Assembly: GCF_031143425.1 (NCBI RefSeq)
Contig: NC_090440.1
Coordinates: 342,181,844 to 342,245,843, forward strand
Length of the DNA: 64,000 nucleotides
Source of the DNA: Pleurodeles waltl
Lineage: Eukaryota > Chordata > Amphibia > Caudata > Salamandridae
Direction of reading: 5' to 3'
The notes below the pieces were generated by a model. The model did no database searches. It saw nothing but the letters and a program-made list of their open reading frames with translations, and had not been told where the DNA came from. The position numbers and the translations under genes were made by a program. Within the stretch, counting starts at the first letter, position 1. Every line of letters starts with the position of its first letter. Of this stretch, positions 57,926 to 64,000 are shown one piece after another.

Positions 57926-60904
57926 AAAACGTAGAAGCAGAATTAAATGTTTACATTGAGATTTGCATTTGAAAATCAATATTGCTTGCCGCTTAGACTT
58001 CTGTACTCATATGAAGTGGTTCAACTTTGTCATCTCTGAAGATCGGATCACGAAACAAGCATTTGCAATGCAATGGGTCTCGCATGTGTTCGCCTGAGGG
58101 CTATTAGCGTTGTAAAGTCCTAACCAGACTTTTCTTGCCACATAAATTGAAAATGAAAAGTAATACAGTTTTACATAAGCAAGCCAATTTAAAGTGCCAC
58201 GCCATGCACATGAGCGTGAAGGAGCACACAAAAGGAAACAGAAGTTCGCTCACAGTCAAACGTATCGCAGTTATGCAATTATCTATGTAACAGGGTTGAT
58301 GTCATGCAAAGCGCTCGACTACTGCCCAGTGAGATCATGCTGCTTAGGAAAGAAAAAGAAAAAGAAGTCCAGAACTCATACGTGGAGCCTCATATGTGTC
58401 AGTAGTTTACCGGTGCTCTCAAGGAGAGCTAAACACCAGAAAAGGCATGAGGTATGCATGTCTTTCACAAATAAAATCAAGAGAACTTTAAAAGACAAAC
58501 CCACGAACCAACCAGACTGAGGGGCGTGGCATGGGTGTGGTTAAAAGCCCACAGAGAGATTACAACAGGAGCCAGAGCGCTTGCACGCTTGACCCTAAAA
58601 AGGTGGCCATTTGGACATTGTTTTATTAAGAAAATAGGAGACGGTTTTCCTATCTTGGATTTTTATAGTGAGGATCACTGTGCATTGTTTGCTGTAAGGC
58701 AAAAAGAAACTGCTTCATAAACTGAGAACCTTTACCCTATTGGTTAGCAAGGAGCCAGGAAACATCCTCATCCACTAGATGGTGCCAATGTGGCACTCTC
58801 AGGCTGGTGACTGAAAGCAGTGGTGGGGCACAAATACAAGAGAGAATTGCATCTTGTGAGAGAGCCTCACTACCCACGTATTTCCATTCACCTACTCACC
58901 CACTGCCTTTGGTCAGCTACCCATTTACTCATCCACATTGTCATCCACTGCCATTCACACAACTCTTATACACAGACCCCCACATTTTCTCAGCCACTCT
59001 TTCAAGCCCTGCAAACACATTCAAACAAACACACATTGCCTCACCCATCCAGTATCCAGCAGTTTCAGTGATAAAAGGTACACGTTTATTTGAGCTGCAG
59101 ATTACATGTTTAATATGACATATCACGTCATTAGTCTGCAGAAGAAATAAAACAATAACTAGCCATGATAAATTACTGGAACCATTACTGCCTTTGAGAG
59201 ACGAAATCACCTACAGAGGCAGTGAAAGGAGAGGAGAGCTGATAGAACAGATTATTTTCTTATTGTCTGTAAAAAAAGATAGAGCTCCAACTTACTTGTG
59301 TGCAGGGTTGTCTTTGGCATATTTATGACTTGAGGTCTTCAGGTCACACTCCTGTCTCCCAGAGAGCCCTGGCTGGAGTTATTTATTGTATTTATTCCAT
59401 TTCTCTGCCACAGACTGGGGATTTTCTTTGCACAATGCCACATTCTTTTAATAAAATGTGACCTCTGGTAGCAGACCCTTCTGATCATGTAAATACGAAA
59501 GGGTGGAGAATAATATCAGAGTGACATGAAGTTTTCAAAAACCCGGGCTGAACAAAAAACGCTCCAGGCTATTTACTATCAGGGCTCCTGGTGGGGGAGG
59601 AGATAAGCCTGGGACGTCACTGCGTTCTGAGAAAACGTAAGGGCTTTGAGCCCTGTCAGCCCTACTGTGCAGCTTTCAGCCACATACTGACGCAGGCGCA
59701 GTGGGGCTTTTCAAAGTGCACAACTTTCACTCGGAAAATGTTGTGCAGAAAATGTTTTACTTTCATCATGTAATTAAATTTATGCTTCACTAGAGAGGCC
59801 AGAAAAGGCTAGGGGCACAGCCCCTTAGCCCTTGAACACCGGCCGCCACTGCCCATTTTAGAACCCTTTCTGGACCTCCGGAAGAACAGAAGATGACAAG
59901 ACCTGCTGTCTGTGACCTGAAAGGAGCCATGAAGGATTATACTTGCTCCTCCTTTTTACTCAGGACAAATAAATGAAATCTAAGGGTCAGTTTGATTGCC
60001 GCTTGTATATCTACAGGGCCACAACAAGTTGCAAGAGGCCTTTTCTCAAAGTACCCAACTGCCCAGACCCCTGCTAGTGGCCTCTTCTAGAGTCCTTACT
60101 GGCCAGCAAATGGTGTTCTAATGGACCTTGGACCCTTGGCTGTGTTCTATCAGGACTTCTTCTATTTTCAGCATCTCAACCTTAAATACAATTTATATCA
60201 GGATCATTCTTTGAGATCTGGCATTCTCCACTGAGCTACATCCTCTATTCCACTATGCTGCTTATGCACTCACAATAATCTTCCATAATGAGCATCCATG
60301 CTCTCATCTTTATTTTGGGTAGTTTGCATGATTTCTGACCAATTAACATATTTTGGTAACACCTTTTCATTTAAATACTACATCACCCTGATAAGGGTTC
60401 AAACTTTGGACCCACCTGCTGAAGTTCTGCATTTTGCCACTTCACAGACTCTTATTAATGTCACTACAATGAAAAACAATGCACCGGAATCTATCTACAA
60501 CAATTGCAATAACTTTATTAGTCTTTCTATTTCCATATACCAATTTTCAGGGGCTTAGTAAGTGACCACAAATCATACTTAGTCGAAAGTACATGAATGC
60601 ATGCTGATTGCCTATCCATTCCTGGTACCATTCTTCATGGGTGTTTGTGCATTGTTCCAGTAAACACATCTCTGGAATATCATGCTCAACTTCAGCCACC
60701 TGCTTTCTTGCTGATTTCTTACTCCACTATCTCTTTAAACCTTTCAAATTCTTCTACCTTAGTATTTTTTTCAGCAATTCTTCGAACCAATGCTGCAAAG
60801 GCACCAATTTTTCCTTCTTCACCTCAATCTCATTCAGATGCAATGTGTGATGGATGTGTTCCAACTATTGCAGCAAGTTGATAATTGTGATTTTCACTCA
60901 AATA
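57926..60904. other. unrecognised, possibly single-copy DNA
   Basis: Contains a CA/CT-rich patch at 58860-59050. No gene or transposon end recognised. Confidence 0.35.
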
Positions 60905-63900
60905 CTAGCCCGTATTGTTGTATAGCTATTTTAGCATGTTTTTATGCACATTATTTTAGCACCAAGGCCTGCTGTTTGTGCACTTTAGCCCAGTTATATT
61001 TTATTCAGCTTTCATTGTATTATTTTAGCACAGGCCACATTTACGGTGCTGTTTTATTTTCTTTATCTAGTTCTTATTTCGCCAAGGAACGCATTGCATT
61101 TCTAGCAAGACATTCTTTTCATTTTGTGCTTTCCTCAAGGCTGCACCCAGATAGAGTTGACAGCAAAGTGGTATGCTGTGTCTCCAACATTCACAGAAAC
61201 ATACACATCCTTGCATGGGGACATTTTCTCAGAACATCAGCTGCTTTATTATAAAAACACTTCTCTGTCCCATACATGTTAGAGGGAGATTCCAGCCAGA
61301 TGACCATGACTGCATGCTGACTGCTGATTGCCTTCGCCACAGTTGCTTGCTTAGACTACCGAATCCCCACCCTACATGGGGAGGGTGTCTTTCTAGAAAA
61401 TAGGCTTCTTTGCTGAGGTATGGGGGTTGATGTATTCTCAAGGCGGAAACCTGAAGGGTGGAGTAAGGCTTATCACTCTGTGCTCTAACATAGCTTAGGT
61501 AGGAACCACACATATTACTCCTAGTGACAGGATGGTGGGACGTTTTTGGTGTTTCACTCTTCTTGTCACCATTTTGCATGTTTTATCATCCTAGTTATTG
61601 CAATTCATGATATTTTATCTAAGATGCAGTTAATTCAAAAAACCTTATTGAACCTTTGTTAGAAATGAGGTCTTTGTTGGCAGTCAGTTACTCCCTGTCC
61701 AGGCAAGGACCCTGACTCCAGTCAGGGTAAGACACACACAATCCAAATTATCCTGTGCACACCCTCTGGTAGCTTGGAACTGAGCAGCCAGGCTTAACTT
61801 AGAAGGCAATGGGTAAAGTATTTGTGCAATAAATCATGCAATAATATAATGGAAACACCACAAAAAGACACCACACAGATTTAGAAAAATATGATTAACT
61901 TAAGGTCTAAAACAAGCAAGATTGGATAATCTCAAGTTGAAAATATCACTTTTGATATCAATAAGAATAGTCTTAAGTTCTTAAAAGAAACAATTGTCTC
62001 TTGCATGCCCAAATTACCTGGTTTGCGTCAACATTACATGCACGGAGACCGCAGAGGAGGAGATGCGTGGAAAACGAAGGGTGTGCGTTGGATTTCTGGG
62101 CGTATGCAGACAATGCATTGATTCTTTTCCACGTGGTAAGGGCTTTGCATCAAAGCGTGCAGGCTTGAATCCTCTTTGCAATGCGGGGTATGTTGACGCC
62201 CAGGGATGATGCAGAGAAATCCTGGGCGTGCAGAATGAATTCACAGAGGCTGCGTCGACCCGGTGGGTGATGTGTCAGAGTTTCTGTCACACCCCAGGCG
62301 CTGCGTCTATTCCTCACACAAGTCGGGCTGTGCCATTCCTGTTCAGTGATGCGTCGATCCAGTGGGCTGTGCATCGAAGTTCCAGTCGCAATGCTGGTGC
62401 TGCGGCGATCTCTACTCAGGGAGCCGGGCTGCGTCGATCTGGTTCAACAATGTGGTTATTTTTTCCCCCCTAAGCAGGCTGTGTGTCGTTTCCGGCAGAC
62501 TGTGCATCAATTTTTCAACACACAAGGCATTCTTTGCAGAATTGAAGTCTTTTTGGCCCTGAGACTTCAGGAGACAGTGTGCAAGCTCAGTCCGAGCCCT
62601 TGGAGAGCACTTCTCAGCACAGCCAGAGGCCAGCATAGCAGCAGGGCAGCAGCAAGGCAGCAGTCCTTCTCAGAAAAGCAGTCCAGGTGAGTCCTTTGGG
62701 CAGCCAGGCAGTTCCCCTTGTCAGCTTGCAGGTCCTGAGGCACGGTGTCTGTCCCAAGGAGTATCTTGAAGTGTTCAGAAGTGTCTGCATTGGTAGGGTC
62801 AGAGATCCGGTTTAAATACACAAATGTGCCTTAGAAGTGGGGGAGACTTCAAAGACTGGCTTAGAAGTGCACAAGGTCCCTTTCAGTTCCATCCTGTGTG
62901 CCAGGGTCCCAGTAGGGAGTTTGGCAGTCCATTGTGTGAGGACAGGCCACTGTCCTTTGACATGTAAGTGTCAGACCCTCCCAGCCCAGGAAGACCCATT
63001 CAGTATGCAGATATGTGCAGGTGTGACTGAGCATCCTGTGTTTGCAGTTGTCTGAGTGAAATGCACGAGGAAGCTGTCAACTAACCCAGCCAGACGTGGA
63101 TTGTAAGGCACAGAAGGAATTAAGTGCAGGGAAATGCTCAATTTCTAAAAGTGTAATTTCTAAAATAGTAATATCAAGTCCAACTTCACCAGTCAGCAGG
63201 ATTTTGTATTACCATTTGGGCCATACTAAATATGACCCTGTTAATCCTTTCAGATCAGAATCTACCACACAAACAGTATATGAGGCTAGCCCTAATACTA
63301 GCCTATGAAATGAGCAGGCCTCACAGCAGTGAAAAACGAATTTAGGAGTTTTGCACTGCAAGGACATATAAACTACACAGGTATATATCCTGTCTTTTAT
63401 CTACATAGCACCCTACCCTATGGGTTACCTAGGGCCTACCTTAGGCAATGACTCATATTAGAAAAAGGGGCGTTTAAGGCTTGGCAAGCACTATTAAATG
63501 CCAAGTCGAATTGGTAGTGAAACTGCACACACAGGCATTGGAAAGACAGGCCTAAGACATGGTTACGAGGCTACTTATGTGGGTGGCACAATCAGTGCTG
63601 CAGGCTCACTAGTAGCAATTTACAGGCCCTGGGCACATGTAGTGCACGTTACTACGGACTTATAAGTAAATTAAATAAGCCAATTAGGTATGAGCCAATG
63701 TCAACAGGTTTTAAGAGAGAGAACATATGCACTTTAGCACTGGTCAGCAGTCCTAAAATCAGCAAAAACAGTGTTAAAAAGTGAAGGGATGCAGGCAAAA
63801 CATTGAGGGTGACCATCCTAAGGCTGTCAGGTCTAACAACCATTCTCTGCCTCTGTTTGTCTTTGCATATGTGAGACTAATATAACTGAGAGAAAAGCAT

Positions 63901-64000
63901 GAGATCTGATCGACCACGGCTTCCCTCAGAAGTAATTTCTGTCATAAGCCCAGTTACCACAATCATCCCTGCTCTTAGGCACAGGTGAAGCGCTGCTAGT
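60905..64000 (+). repeat. interspersed repeat G2 (split by F2, runs off the window)
   Basis: 60905-61656 and 63839-64000 together match G1 (30890-31790) in order. The last bases, GAAGCGCTGCTAGT, match G1 near 31757. Confidence 0.65.
61657..63838 (-). repeat. solo LTR F2, 2182 bp
   Basis: Termini TGTTAGAAATG...GTCTAACA, homologous to F1 throughout. The flanks are ACCTT (61652-61656) and ACCAT (63839-63843), a 5-bp duplication with one mismatch. It splits repeat G2. Confidence 0.85.

Overview
The window looks like repeat-dominated intergenic or intronic DNA from a very large vertebrate genome, most likely a salamander. Nothing resembles a bacterial gene, operon, rRNA or tRNA, and I recognise no host protein-coding exon. 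What can be read is a stack of transposable elements nested in one another: PIF/Harbinger DNA transposons, LTR elements with 1.2-3 kb LTRs, non-LTR (LINE) remnants, foldback elements and minisatellites. Published work describes Harbinger expansion in the newt Pleurodeles waltl, so a newt is my best guess; this is inference, not an alignment.

Layout. 1-712: nothing recognised. 713-14740: a Ty3/gypsy-like element (called E) with a SCAN-type gag and a broken protease. Its gag is split by a 3.0-kb solo LTR (2823-5844). Both of its LTRs carry remnants of a Harbinger element; the larger one (B, 8704-14412) keeps pieces of three genes. 14741-18280: minisatellite and a repeat (R1) split by a 2.2-kb solo LTR (F1). 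18965-28316: a complete 9.35-kb Harbinger (A) with matching ends, a 3-bp target duplication and three genes: transposase plus two different Myb/SANT-like proteins, the second with a long tandem-repeat tail. 28317-32600: an antisense LINE (K) interrupted by a 630-bp Harbinger-type MITE made of 13 consecutive hairpins and by another repeat (G1). 33480-41900: an old Harbinger (D), into whose promoter region a second, compact Harbinger family (C, 35154-38646) has inserted with a perfect TTA duplication. C has an intact 413-aa Myb-like gene and a nearly intact transposase. 42000-48330: low-complexity DNA, a foldback element, repeat R2 and a LINE tail (M). 48526-54173: an L2/CR1-like LINE (L) split between reverse-transcriptase motifs by a second copy of the 3-kb solo LTR (50311-53232). 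54174-60900: mostly unrecognised DNA with one purine-rich block. 60905-64000: a second copy of repeat G carrying a second F-type solo LTR (F2).

How the genes work together. In known PIF/Harbinger systems a DDE transposase and a Myb/SANT-like partner act together: the partner binds the ends and helps the transposase into the nucleus. Element C fits that two-gene plan. Elements A, B and D add a third, divergently transcribed gene. Its start lies opposite the transposase start across a short shared promoter, and its tail differs between copies. Most genes here carry frameshifts or stops, so the window is largely a fossil record; C's Myb-like gene is the one clearly open reading frame.
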